From the NCBI GenBank assembly GCA_033064195.1, contig JARBJD010000030.1, forward strand, positions 62,001 to 126,000: a stretch of DNA of 64,000 nucleotides. The letters are read 5' to 3'. Shown piece after piece: positions 11,650 through 20,664 of the stretch (its first letter is position 1; the number at the start of each line of letters is the position of its first letter). This stretch comes from Blattamonas nauphoetae (taxonomy: Eukaryota; Preaxostyla; Oxymonadida). A program made the translations under genes and the position numbers. The notes beneath the pieces were generated by a model that had not been told where the DNA came from, ran no database searches, and saw only the letters and a list, made by a program, of their open reading frames with translations.

Positions 11650-11955
11650 TCACTCCAAGGATGGATACCCCTTCACATGATCTTTAACTTTTTCGTGGAC
11701 GTTTGATTTATGTGGATTCCAGGGGTTTTGTGGCATACCCTCATACCGACTGAGGTGATCCGGATCCGCTTTCATGCGGTAAATGTCGCGAGGTTCGATC
11801 TTACCATAATATATTTCTGTCTGATTCCTTTCAAGCAGCCTGACGTGGTAGCTTTCCGAAACTTCAAAGCCAAATCTGTCGAACAGATATTTCTTTAAAT
11901 CGGCAATCTTCCATGGTTCACTCGTCGACCCTGCCTCAATAATTTTCTGAACCAC
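11650..11955 (-). CDS. Polinton-associated winged-helix-like protein segment
   Basis: About 100 residues. LKKYLFDRFGFEVSESYHVR resembles the second helix-turn-helix of IS630/Tc1-type transposase DNA-binding domains. The tail is rich in Pro, Asn and Lys (GMPQNPWNPHKSNVHEKVKD). A short relative of this tail occurs at 25098-25170. It directly follows the HTH-bearing segment at 11956-12303 on the same strand. The role is inferred as DNA binding; no closer family is recognised. Confidence 0.5.
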   Translation of the reverse strand: MVQKIIEAGSTSEPWKIADLKKYLFDRFGFEVSESYHVRLLERNQTEIYYGKIEPRDIYRMKADPDHLSRYEGMPQNPWNPHKSNVHEKVKDHVKGYPSLE

Positions 11956-12303
11956 TTACTTCTCTTGACCTGATGTGAGTAGTTGGTTAGGTTTGTTCTT
12001 TTGCTTATTTTTATCACTTTGTTCCTTGGCACGACTCACAGTCGATGCATTCACACCAAGCGCAAAGGCAATGTGCGCCCCGTGAAGTTTTGACAAAGTT
12101 GGTATCTTCTCGACACGTTGAAGGAACCAACGAACTCTTGAGATGTTCGATTCGTGCTTACGATCCTTGACTTCTGTAAAGAGTGTTTCAATGATGATCG
12201 TGGGAAAGATGTCCTTAAAACTTTCCAGGAATCTTTCTTTGTTTATTTCGAGGTTCTTGCCGCTCTTGATTTTTGGCATGCTACTTTTTTTCGGAGAAAT
12301 CAA
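11956..12303 (-). CDS. Polinton-associated helix-turn-helix protein segment
   Basis: About 115 residues, Lys-rich at both ends. HGAHIAFALGVNASTVSRAK in the last third is a good helix-turn-helix: a first helix, a glycine turn (LGVN), then a recognition helix with STVSR. It lies just downstream of the integrase gene on the same strand and probably binds element DNA or acts as a regulator. The function is inferred from the motif only. Confidence 0.55.
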   Translation of the reverse strand: MISPKKSSMPKIKSGKNLEINKERFLESFKDIFPTIIIETLFTEVKDRKHESNISRVRWFLQRVEKIPTLSKLHGAHIAFALGVNASTVSRAKEQSDKNKQKNKPNQLLTSGQEK

Positions 12304-12349
12304 CTGTGAGATCGCTCGATTTAGGCATGATAATGTTCATCTAATTCTC

Positions 12350-14212
12350 TCAGTGATTCAGTAGAGTAGCAACCACATTACCGTGCTTGTATTCAATGAA
12401 TTTCCCCACGAATTGAAACTGTCTTCGCTTCTTCTGAAACTTGGCAACAGTCTTGTTCAGATCAAGGTGAATCAGTTGGATATTTCCTGGTTTGTATTTC
12501 CATAACATCTGTGTCGTCTGCTGTCGTTGGATGTTCTTTAATTGCTCTTCACAACTGGAGATATACAAAGCTTCAATCTCTCTGTTGTTTTGTGCTTGGT
12601 GTGGAGTGAACTTATTCCAGTACGCTCGATGTGGAGTCATGTTATAGTATTCCACCATCTGATTCATCAATGAATGATTTGCCATTTGTGTCGCACTGTC
12701 TTTGAATCCATCTCTGATTGTTCTTATCACTCGATCCACAATTCTGTTGTGATTAGTGAATGGAGAGCTTGTGAAATATGTACTGACTTTCTGTTGCTTG
12801 AAATACGTTGATGCTTCTCCACTGGTCCAAGCAGCTTCTCCATCACCTCGAATGTTGTTGACGCTAACTCCACGATGATTAATCAGATCATTGATTGCAG
12901 TCTTGACTTTGCTCCATGATTTATCCAGAACAGGAATGACAACCAGGTATTTGGTGTTGATGTTGATGGCAAAGAGGTAGATCTGAAGAACTGTTTTCGA
13001 CGTTGGTGATTGGATAAAGACAATATCAATTTCCCATGATCCGAACTTGGGAGAGAAGTACGGTCGATCACAATTCTGTGGAACTCTTCTGTCTGATGTC
13101 TGGTGTGGATCACCTGTTATTGCTTTCGACATGAACTGCATTTTTGATCGAAAAGGATACACAATTTTTTCCGTTGTTTTAGGCATCATTGGTTGATCAA
13201 TAATCATTCGGTCACTTCCTTTTTCTCTCTGGATTTTCCTCGGATGTGCTACACTCCATCTGTGATCAAATTCCTCATACCAATCCTGAAATGATCGTCC
13301 TCCGAATGGGATTTGTTTTGTGTGAGTCAGAATGAAGTTAAGATCATCGTTCGCAATAGCTCTGTTAATCGAGGCTCGAGCAAATGTGACTCTTTTCATT
13401 TTATTGGCATCCAGAATGTGTGAGGTAATGAAGTGTTCCATTTGCTTTTGATTATTCATTATTGAGTTCTCAGCTTTGATCTGTTCATCTTCGGAATCAT
13501 TCCTCTGTTGATGATCAAACAATCCTTTCATATGTGCTAACTTATTGAGCACTTGATGTGTTGTCTTGCTAAAGGCTTCGAGCCCTCCTTGGTGGAGAGT
13601 TGGTTCGTACCGTCTGATCTCTCTCACTGGTTGGTTGAATGGAGTTGTTCTGATTGACATTGGTGGATTGGGAATAATGACATCATCCTCCTCCTCTTTA
13701 AATCTCCTCTCCTTCATTGGATATTCATATTCAAACCCCATTGATTTCAAGTTTCTCTTCAGTCCAGGCACTATTGGATATTCAGGTGATTCTATAACTA
13801 TTGGTCTCTGCACTGGTGTTGGGATTTGTCTTGCCTCTGCAGGGCTTCGAACTCTTGGTGAGAGAATTGGAATTGGAGTCACTTCCTGATTGAACTTTCG
13901 ATGATATACTTGATACTTTTTGTATGCTGTTTCACATCTCCCATCACTAACACGTTTTCCCAAGAATTCAATCAGAAACTGTGAGACTACTTTTGTTCCA
14001 TCATATAATGTTAATTCAGGAGAGAGACCTCCATTAAACCAATCCTCAAAAAATGTCTCATCCTTTGCAACATACTCTCCATGTGAATAATAGACATCAT
14101 ATACTGGTAAAGTGTTGGTTCTCTTGAACTTGACATTGAATATTTTCTTTTTTGAGTGTTGTGTGCAATTCAGTAACCTATTCACGAATGCATTGATCTG
14201 TCGAGTGTTCAT
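12350..14212 (-). CDS. Polinton integrase (rve-type) with long N-terminal region
   Basis: A 620-residue frame. The C-terminal third (about residues 370-600) is an RNase H-fold integrase core: SWEIDIVFIQ carries the first acidic residue, NNIRGDGEAAW the second, and the helix around NRIVDRVIRTIRDGF corresponds to the third-motif region. A KPGNIQLIHLDLN segment near the end resembles the small basic C-terminal domain of integrases. Residues 1-350 are unlike the usual zinc-binding N-terminus and are rich in Pro and charged residues. The enzyme would insert the element DNA into the genome. The neighbours are the polymerase upstream and the small HTH protein downstream. Confidence 0.8.
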   Translation of the reverse strand: MNTRQINAFVNRLLNCTQHSKKKIFNVKFKRTNTLPVYDVYYSHGEYVAKDETFFEDWFNGGLSPELTLYDGTKVVSQFLIEFLGKRVSDGRCETAYKKYQVYHRKFNQEVTPIPILSPRVRSPAEARQIPTPVQRPIVIESPEYPIVPGLKRNLKSMGFEYEYPMKERRFKEEEDDVIIPNPPMSIRTTPFNQPVREIRRYEPTLHQGGLEAFSKTTHQVLNKLAHMKGLFDHQQRNDSEDEQIKAENSIMNNQKQMEHFITSHILDANKMKRVTFARASINRAIANDDLNFILTHTKQIPFGGRSFQDWYEEFDHRWSVAHPRKIQREKGSDRMIIDQPMMPKTTEKIVYPFRSKMQFMSKAITGDPHQTSDRRVPQNCDRPYFSPKFGSWEIDIVFIQSPTSKTVLQIYLFAININTKYLVVIPVLDKSWSKVKTAINDLINHRGVSVNNIRGDGEAAWTSGEASTYFKQQKVSTYFTSSPFTNHNRIVDRVIRTIRDGFKDSATQMANHSLMNQMVEYYNMTPHRAYWNKFTPHQAQNNREIEALYISSCEEQLKNIQRQQTTQMLWKYKPGNIQLIHLDLNKTVAKFQKKRRQFQFVGKFIEYKHGNVVATLLNH

Positions 14213-14235
14213 TTATTCAAAAATAAAGTTTGTGT

Positions 14236-17130
14236 TTATTCAATAATATAATCAGTTGCTTTCAGTCCATGGATGAATGGAGGACATGATTCATTTTCAA
14301 GCACGATTGCCTTCAGATGAATTCCACTAAGACTGAGTTTCTGCTGTTGTATTTTCGCAATCTCAAATCCATTGGTGTCCTCATCGCTTACGATTCTTCT
14401 CGTCTGAAACGCATCATACTGATGCTTGAACCGTTTTACGGTGAAGTTCAATGTTGTGGTCACTGTTTTCTCTCCGTTCAGACACTTCACATAATCGTCA
14501 CTTGTGATATTTGTTTTCTTCAGAGACACTCCTTTGATTTTGCATTTCTCATCGAGAGAGTAGCACTTGGGTGCAAGACAGATCATCTGTTCACCTTCCT
14601 TCTCAATCGCTAGTCCCAACAACTTCTTCTCATCATCAACTCCTTTTTCAGGATTGGGAAACCATTCATATTTGTGTGCATCGTAGAATTCCTTGTCAGC
14701 AATCACGTGCTCAAATTGTTGATGGATTCCAGCAGTCGGATCACCTGAGATAGCCCAGTATGCAGAGTCAGTATCTCCCTCACAAAAGTGAATCTTGTTC
14801 ATGTTAAGGCATTTGTACATGAAGTTGTAGATGAAATTCAGATACCAGAACTTGGCATTATCGAGTGCAAATACTGCTTCTTGTAAACATGTTTTACATG
14901 ATGCTTTCTCTCTGTCCTCAATCACGATGTAGTTGTCCTCATTGATCTCTCGAGTCGCCACAAATCCTTTCATCATTTGTTTCAAGTATGTTCTCTTCTC
15001 ATTGCAGATTGTGATTGAGTTGTACTTCTCGGTGTTCATTCCATCGTATCCGTAACTTCCATTCAAGTTGGTCTTACAGAATTGTTCCTTTCCTTTATTT
15101 CCGACCTTCATTGCTTCTATTCTATCATTCATAAATGAGGTCACAAATGGTTCAAATCCAGCATGTCTGGAGAATACCATCACACTCTTAATGTCATCAA
15201 CAATGAAGTGGCAATGGTCGATGAGGAACCACAGATAGTATGTCGAAAAGAACATATACTGATCGTGTGTGCTCAAGAGTTGGGTCAGCTTCCGTTGTTT
15301 GTCATCAGTCTTCAATCCATGTTTCTTCATCAACGAATAAGTCTTCTCTCCAATGTTTTCTTCTGTTGTATTGACAATGATGTTTCTGAAGATTGGTGGG
15401 AAGTTAATGAAATCATTAATGTACTTTTCATCGATGTGTCCTTTCAGTTCTGCAACGAACAATGTCTTCTGATTCTTGTCTTCGATGATCTCCCGACATT
15501 CTTTATCTCCCGTTGCAGTGTACAACCATCTTCCTGGCATATACATTCTGTGTTTCGTGTATGGATTGTTCTTGTTCTTGATTGAGGAGAAAGCACTTGG
15601 ATAGGGAGAGTTGAAATCAACACTACAAACGTGAGTCATTTTATGTTCAGTATCAGTTGATTTGACAACACCATCTTCATATGTGAAGTGATTGATTGGT
15701 GTCACGTCTTTGATGTTCTGTCTGTGTTGAACATTCGATAATCCACCAGTCACTGCTGCTCTCAACTTCTGATATGTTTGCTCATGTGTCAGAGTCATTG
15801 GGAGTGATTTCCAGATGCAATACTTCTTCAGTTGAATTCTCAATCGAGTGAGATGCTCGTCCTTGTCTGACTTGTAGGTGTTGCAATAATCACAGCAGAT
15901 CTTTACGTTCTCTTTTGAATGTCCTTTCGAATTGTCGATTCTGTCCAGTGTTGGTCTTACTGCTTGTGAGAAGTGACTCTTGCAGATATAGCACACTCTC
16001 TTGCATTGTTGAACGAACCAATCATAGTCTGCTTCAGTGACGTTTTTATCAGTACTGCGATGAGCTTTCTGGTCTTGATAAATGTATGATGCAACCTTGT
16101 ACTTCCAATATTGTTTGGTGATTTTTATTTCTCCAGATTGATCCACTCCATTGAAATCATCGTCAATATCGAAGTCTTTGTATGCGCACGCATACTTGAT
16201 TGCAGAAGCATTTGCTGACAATGAGAGATTGTGCAGCATGTCCACTTTGTATTGGAAGTTTAGATCGATCAGATTATCCAGTGGTGCAATCATACATTCG
16301 ACGTCTCTTATATTGTAGAATTTCAGGTATTCCCATCGATTCTTAAATCCTTGCTTGTTCCAATCGTCAAGGTACGTTTGGTAATCAGTCTCTGACATTT
16401 CACTGTTGTTCAGACTCGAATAGAATTCATATTTGGAGAATGGTTCTTGTTTGCTCAGTACTGTGTCGTAGTCTGATGAATCAAATGATTCGTAAGCAAA
16501 GAATGATTTCTGAAGTGTCGTATTACCTCCAAAAGCCTTCACTGCATTATCCAAAGTCATTGGTCCTGTGTATGACATCATGTCAATGAAGCGAAGCACC
16601 TGTTGTGTCTTCTCATGTCTGATCAACACTTGTTTGTACTTCGTTGTAGACCCAAGAAAGCTCACCACTTTCCAATCCTTGTCAACGAGATCACGGAAGA
16701 TGAGATTGATGTCGAATCTGGAGCTGTTGAACCCAATCACACTGACTTCATTCTGTGAGGGGATTTCTGGATCTTCATATTGATTGTTCTCTCTTACTGT
16801 TTCTGCACACTTGAAAAGATCTCTGATCCATTGCTTCACGAAGTCCTTTCCATTTCGAAGATCAAAGTAGATTGACTTCACTCCTGATTTTGTCTTAATT
16901 GCTGATGCAACAGAAAGAGGCTTCAAGTGTGAGATCAACTGTGTGTTGTTATCAGAGAATAGATTGTCAAGAATGAGATCCTCCATTGTTTCGAAATCGT
17001 ATGTGATGTAGTACTGTGTTGGTTTGAACTCATCCTGTCTCTTGTGTGCCATCAGAAATTCAAACGTTCTGTTGTTGAGAATATGTGGAACGTATGGTCG
17101 TGGTGTCTTGTCAAGTGAGATCTTCTTCAC
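14236..17130 (-). CDS. Polinton DNA polymerase B (protein-primed type)
   Basis: A 964-residue frame. The exonuclease motif ITYDFETMEDL is near residue 45. Polymerase motif A reads SVDFNSPYPSAFS, motif B region KTNLNGSYGYDGMN, and motif C EGDTDSAYWAI with the DTDS metal-binding acids. This is the DNA_pol_B_2 type that copies linear element DNA from a protein primer. Between the exonuclease and motif A, near residues 375-435, an HNH-like zinc segment is embedded (CYIC ... LDRIDNSKGH ... CCDYCN). It follows the 17127-18641 frame on the same strand with a 4-base overlap, and that frame probably supplies the N-terminal part of the same functional unit. Confidence 0.9.
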   Translation of the reverse strand: MKKISLDKTPRPYVPHILNNRTFEFLMAHKRQDEFKPTQYYITYDFETMEDLILDNLFSDNNTQLISHLKPLSVASAIKTKSGVKSIYFDLRNGKDFVKQWIRDLFKCAETVRENNQYEDPEIPSQNEVSVIGFNSSRFDINLIFRDLVDKDWKVVSFLGSTTKYKQVLIRHEKTQQVLRFIDMMSYTGPMTLDNAVKAFGGNTTLQKSFFAYESFDSSDYDTVLSKQEPFSKYEFYSSLNNSEMSETDYQTYLDDWNKQGFKNRWEYLKFYNIRDVECMIAPLDNLIDLNFQYKVDMLHNLSLSANASAIKYACAYKDFDIDDDFNGVDQSGEIKITKQYWKYKVASYIYQDQKAHRSTDKNVTEADYDWFVQQCKRVCYICKSHFSQAVRPTLDRIDNSKGHSKENVKICCDYCNTYKSDKDEHLTRLRIQLKKYCIWKSLPMTLTHEQTYQKLRAAVTGGLSNVQHRQNIKDVTPINHFTYEDGVVKSTDTEHKMTHVCSVDFNSPYPSAFSSIKNKNNPYTKHRMYMPGRWLYTATGDKECREIIEDKNQKTLFVAELKGHIDEKYINDFINFPPIFRNIIVNTTEENIGEKTYSLMKKHGLKTDDKQRKLTQLLSTHDQYMFFSTYYLWFLIDHCHFIVDDIKSVMVFSRHAGFEPFVTSFMNDRIEAMKVGNKGKEQFCKTNLNGSYGYDGMNTEKYNSITICNEKRTYLKQMMKGFVATREINEDNYIVIEDREKASCKTCLQEAVFALDNAKFWYLNFIYNFMYKCLNMNKIHFCEGDTDSAYWAISGDPTAGIHQQFEHVIADKEFYDAHKYEWFPNPEKGVDDEKKLLGLAIEKEGEQMICLAPKCYSLDEKCKIKGVSLKKTNITSDDYVKCLNGEKTVTTTLNFTVKRFKHQYDAFQTRRIVSDEDTNGFEIAKIQQQKLSLSGIHLKAIVLENESCPPFIHGLKATDYIIE

Positions 17131-18641
17131 ATGTTTTCCATCAAGTTCTTTGCACTCTCTGAGATGCTCTCAAAATCTCTGCTGTAGTTTTTATTCTTCA
17201 CTTGGAATCCTCTAGACTGACAATATGGACAGAGCTTGTATCCAGTGATTTTCTCAGGGTCAACAATGTACATTACATGAACGAGAGTAGCAGTAAGAGG
17301 AATCATCAGAAGTGGGAGAACTCTTGCGTCATCATTTTCGTTGACATACGATTGACTGAGGAAGTATTTCTTCTTGTCTTCGTCGTATTCATAAATGTGA
17401 ACTGTGATGTTGAATTGAATCATTGCTTTCTCAATATCACAAGCAATATCAAACCCAGGATAATTCTGAAGATGTGGGGTCAATTGTCGAGATTGGAGAT
17501 GAGTGAGATTCATCCATTGTGCAAACAATCTGTAGGCTTCACTGTTCCTCATATTGATTGATATTTTCTTACCTTGAACTTCAGGAAGTGTGAGGAATGA
17601 TAGTGCTTGAAAGAAGCAGATATTGTACTCAGAATCAATGTACCGAACATTCCTCGTTTTGATGTGTTCAGTGAGAATAGCATTTGCTTTTCCTGCGACT
17701 GGGAATCGATAGACTGCAACTAGAATTGAGTGGAAAGCGATGTACATTGTCTTCGTGTCCATTAGTGTTCTCTCTTGAGATTCTTTGATAAGATTGATTG
17801 CATATTTTGAATACTCATTGATGTCTCCTGAACTTCTTTTCACTGTTGGAAAACTCTTCGATGTGTTCTCCAATTCTGGTCTGAAGTCATTGTATGTTGT
17901 CTCATCTTTGTCTTTTCTTTCGATGATCTTTCCAAAGTCAATACTGATCTTGAATGGATGATCTTTCTCCTTGTCGAATACTGCTTTGATGAAGGTTGTA
18001 ATTTCTTCAACGTTCTTCAAGTGATTGTGGAAGTACAACTGATATGGTTTTCCATTATCTTCAACCTTCTCGACCTCGTTCTTTTTGAACTTCCTTCGTG
18101 CATTCATGAGACAAGAATTGAAGGCTGCTTTGTCACGTGGTTCAGCAAGTAAAATACATTCATCAAATCCCTCAAATGTCTGCACTTCTCTCTTTTCCAT
18201 CTGTTCATTCTTTTTCTGAATTAACAACAGATTCTTCATCCAGTGATCCATCAGCTTCTCTTCAATTGATTTCAGTTTCCACGTCATTTTAAACACTTGC
18301 TTTTTCAGTTCATCTTTGTTCACTCTTGGATTTTCTTTCATGATTTGCATTCTCGCTTTGCTGTCTTCTTCATTCATCATTGTGTTGTTATTGTTCTCTA
18401 CAAGTTTGTGAATAAAATCATCGATCTGATAGTTGGTAATATTCTTTATTTCTCCTTCAAAATGGAGAGCTGGATTCCTAAGCATTGACAGGAGATATGA
18501 TCTCTGATGTTGGTAGTTTCTACTGCCTGGATTGTATGTTCGATCATAACCATGTTCATCCTTGAATTCAAATGTGGTGTTTGGAAATAGTTCTTTAATT
18601 TTTGTGATGCTATCTGTGACAAATTTCAGTGTCGCCGTCAT
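17127..18641 (-). CDS. Polinton polymerase-associated N-terminal protein, OTU-like motif
   Basis: A 504-residue frame directly upstream of the polymerase, overlapping it by four bases. Near residue 340 the motif YIDSEYNICFFQALSFL resembles the D-x-x-C-F-F-x-A-L start of OTU-type cysteine proteases and the matching motif found near the N-terminus of many Polinton polymerases. Near the end, GYKLCPYCQSRGF is a CxxC zinc-ribbon half. The first 200 residues are charged and helical. Order and motifs fit the N-terminal region of Polinton polymerase B; whether protease activity exists is unknown. Confidence 0.65.
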   Translation of the reverse strand: MTATLKFVTDSITKIKELFPNTTFEFKDEHGYDRTYNPGSRNYQHQRSYLLSMLRNPALHFEGEIKNITNYQIDDFIHKLVENNNNTMMNEEDSKARMQIMKENPRVNKDELKKQVFKMTWKLKSIEEKLMDHWMKNLLLIQKKNEQMEKREVQTFEGFDECILLAEPRDKAAFNSCLMNARRKFKKNEVEKVEDNGKPYQLYFHNHLKNVEEITTFIKAVFDKEKDHPFKISIDFGKIIERKDKDETTYNDFRPELENTSKSFPTVKRSSGDINEYSKYAINLIKESQERTLMDTKTMYIAFHSILVAVYRFPVAGKANAILTEHIKTRNVRYIDSEYNICFFQALSFLTLPEVQGKKISINMRNSEAYRLFAQWMNLTHLQSRQLTPHLQNYPGFDIACDIEKAMIQFNITVHIYEYDEDKKKYFLSQSYVNENDDARVLPLLMIPLTATLVHVMYIVDPEKITGYKLCPYCQSRGFQVKNKNYSRDFESISESAKNLMENM

Positions 18642-18684
18642 TTACTACAAATTAAAAAATCCGAAAATAAAAAAAGTTGAGCGT

Positions 18685-19074
18685 TTATTTCTGTTTTCTC
18701 TGATGGGGCTTTATCGTTGCCTTTAGCCAGGAATCAAGTCTAATTCTAAACACTTCACTTCCACCAATCTCTCGATATGTGAATGGAACCAAAACTTTCG
18801 TGTACTCACCTACGAGCTCACAATTGTATTTCTTTAATTCTTTTTCCACAAATGATTGAGTGTAGTGTCGACGTTTTGATAAGTGAGGTCTGTTTCCTTG
18901 ATTCCACAACTTTGGTTTTATTCTCCATTCAACTCCTTCATGAACATACGTCACCGGGACATTATTTCTGACATACTCAGAGACTAGCGTACAGTTCTCT
19001 TCTCTCATTGATTCCATTAATGCTTGTTCTGAACATACTCGACGTCTTTCGTTGTACATTTCAGTTGGATTCAT
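18685..19074 (-). CDS. Small two-repeat Polinton protein
   Basis: 129 residues made of two tandem copies of a unit of about 45 residues: NCTLVSEYVRNNVPVTYVHE and NCELVGEYTKVLVPFTYREI each start a copy, followed by a W/F-R core and a basic P-H tail. The pattern resembles short repeated DNA-binding modules found next to endonucleases in large DNA viruses, but no family is certain. It is the first gene of the minus-strand run. An AT-rich leader (AATTAAAAAATTC) lies just upstream, as it also does at 18645, and may be a shared promoter element. Confidence 0.6.
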   Translation of the reverse strand: MNPTEMYNERRRVCSEQALMESMREENCTLVSEYVRNNVPVTYVHEGVEWRIKPKLWNQGNRPHLSKRRHYTQSFVEKELKKYNCELVGEYTKVLVPFTYREIGGSEVFRIRLDSWLKATIKPHQRKQK

Positions 19075-19080
19075 TTAATA

Positions 19081-19439
19081 CAAATTAAAAAATTCAAAAA
19101 TAAATTTTCATTCGTGGTTTTATCGTTGGTGATCTTCCGAGACTTCCATTCTGTCATCGATGGGTTCGATCAGTCTTCTTTGATCAGAGAAAGTACTTCA
19201 ATGGGACTCGATCCTCTCATCTCGTTCCTGACGTCTCATTACTGTTTAGTTTAGGTGTGTTTCTCTTTCTAGTTTCACATTTGTTCTCTTTTCTTTTTTG
19301 ACATCACTTTCTCGTTCTCGATCCTTCACTTTTTTCTTCTCCTCTCGTTCAGGTTCACTACTTGGTTTTATCTTCTGGAATTTCCTTCCCGACTCATTCA
19401 TGAAAGGTTTGACCTATTTTTGAATTCATTATTTCATAA
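19081..19439. other. No gene recognised; leader of Polinton run
   Basis: Pyrimidine-rich sequence with no open frame of note. It holds the AT-rich leader of the 129-residue gene and runs into the palindrome array. Confidence 0.4.
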
Positions 19440-20106
19440 AATACATTCATGTACCAACGCCGATCGAACCAAACTCAACCTCAGATCTTAGGTACACCGT
19501 TGCTTCTAATCGCTTAAAAGAATGTGTCACAACCGACAAATCACAAGTATGTTATTCTTTTTTGTTCATCTCTTTATAAAACATATTCTCGTACTCGATC
19601 TGCGTGATCGTCCATCGTTGGTACACAAGTGTGTTTTATGACTCGAAAGACTCTTTCTCTGAAGAATTAGAACAGGTTTGCTCTCATTTTTTAGTAATCT
19701 CTTCATAAGACACAATGACGTACCAGAATTTTCACTTCACTTTTGTCCTCTTTCGTTTTGGTACACCACTTCACTTTATACTCTCATTTTCACTTCATTG
19801 TCAGTTTTTTCTCATTGCCTCTCACTTTTTTCAAAAATTAAAATTTAAAATGACGTGAACAAAATTTTGATCCTCATCTTTGCTCGAGAAACTTCGTGAT
19901 TCATCGATAAAATTGTATGCGTTGGTACACCACTTTGTTTTACTTTCATTCAACTTTCATTTCACCTTTTACACTTCACTACTCTTCGATTTATGCTCTT
20001 CATTTTTTCTAAAACACACTCGTGTACCAACAAAACGCGATCTGAAGTGATCATCCAGATCAGGTACACCACTTCACCTTATCGTTTCATTTCACAACTA
20101 TTTGAT
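19440..20106. repeat. Array of long palindromes, left part
   Basis: A recurring unit of about 75 bp with arms of roughly 20 bp: ATAAAACACACTCGTGTACC at one side and its inverse GGTACATGAATGTGTTTTAT at the other, around a 30-40 bp loop often containing GATCAGG or GATCTGG. Units or half-units are centred near 19465, 19605, 19740, 19930 and 20045. Some use the variant arm ACCACTTCACCTTATCG. Spacing is about 140 bp. The array continues after the inserted TIR element at 25440-25760. Confidence 0.75.
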
Positions 20107-20163
20107 TTCAATTCGGCAAGGGTGGACTTTCTGGGCCAAAAAACTCTAAGTAGTGGCAAAAAA

Positions 20164-20250
20164 GTTGTGCTCGGCGGGAGTCGAACCCCGAGCACAACAG
20201 TCGACAGAGGGGTTGGCTACCGCAAGGCCAAACGCGCCGCACGTTCACTT
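20164..20250 (-). other. tRNA-like module with B-box in a perfect hairpin
   Basis: The arms GTTGTGCTCGG (20164-20174) and CCGAGCACAAC (20188-20198) pair over 11 bp. The 13-base loop carries the B-box-like GGTTCGACTCC on the minus strand. Upstream on that strand, TGGCCTTGCGGTAGCC resembles the A-box of leucine/serine tRNAs. As a normal cloverleaf the acceptor and T stems do not close, so it is tRNA-like rather than a tRNA gene. Confidence 0.6.
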
Positions 20251-20664
20251 CCCAAAAATCGGTGTCTTCAAGAGAGAACTGCAATAGATTCTCACTTCAC
20301 GATAAATCATGATCAATCGATATATTTTGAAAAAAATTGTGAAAATACCAGTCATAATGTTGAAATGATTCAAGATAGCGGCAAGATGAAGTGAGGGAAA
20401 ACCAAAAAACCCCTAAAATCCACAGAAATCAAACGTCCACCAAAAAGTGAAAGAGAATCACATTAGAAATGGGTGAGGACAAGAAATTGGGTGTGCAAAT
20501 TGAAACTGGGGGAGATGAAGCCCATTCTTTATTTCTGACCCATAATCTCTGTTATTTTCAACCTGAAGTTAAAGATCATTATTTCATGTCTAAAGTGTGT
20601 CATTGTTCATAATTATTGACTAATTCTGTCAAGATGGACCCGATTCAATCTTAGTTCTCACAAA

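Larger units (their letters stand above)
11530..19080 (-). mobile_element. Polinton/Maverick fossil, replication module
   Basis: A run of minus-strand genes with no host-like neighbours: a family B DNA polymerase of the protein-primed kind, a retroviral-type integrase, a polymerase-associated N-terminal protein and three small proteins. Polymerase B together with an rve integrase is diagnostic of Polintons. No capsid, packaging ATPase or protease was found, so the element is incomplete or a reduced relative. The large frames look whole; about one or two breaks are suspected overall. Outer ends are not resolved. A palindrome array abuts the right side. A short piece resembling the left margin lies again at 24940-25283, inside another transposon. 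Large open frames imply a fairly recent arrival. Confidence 0.85.
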
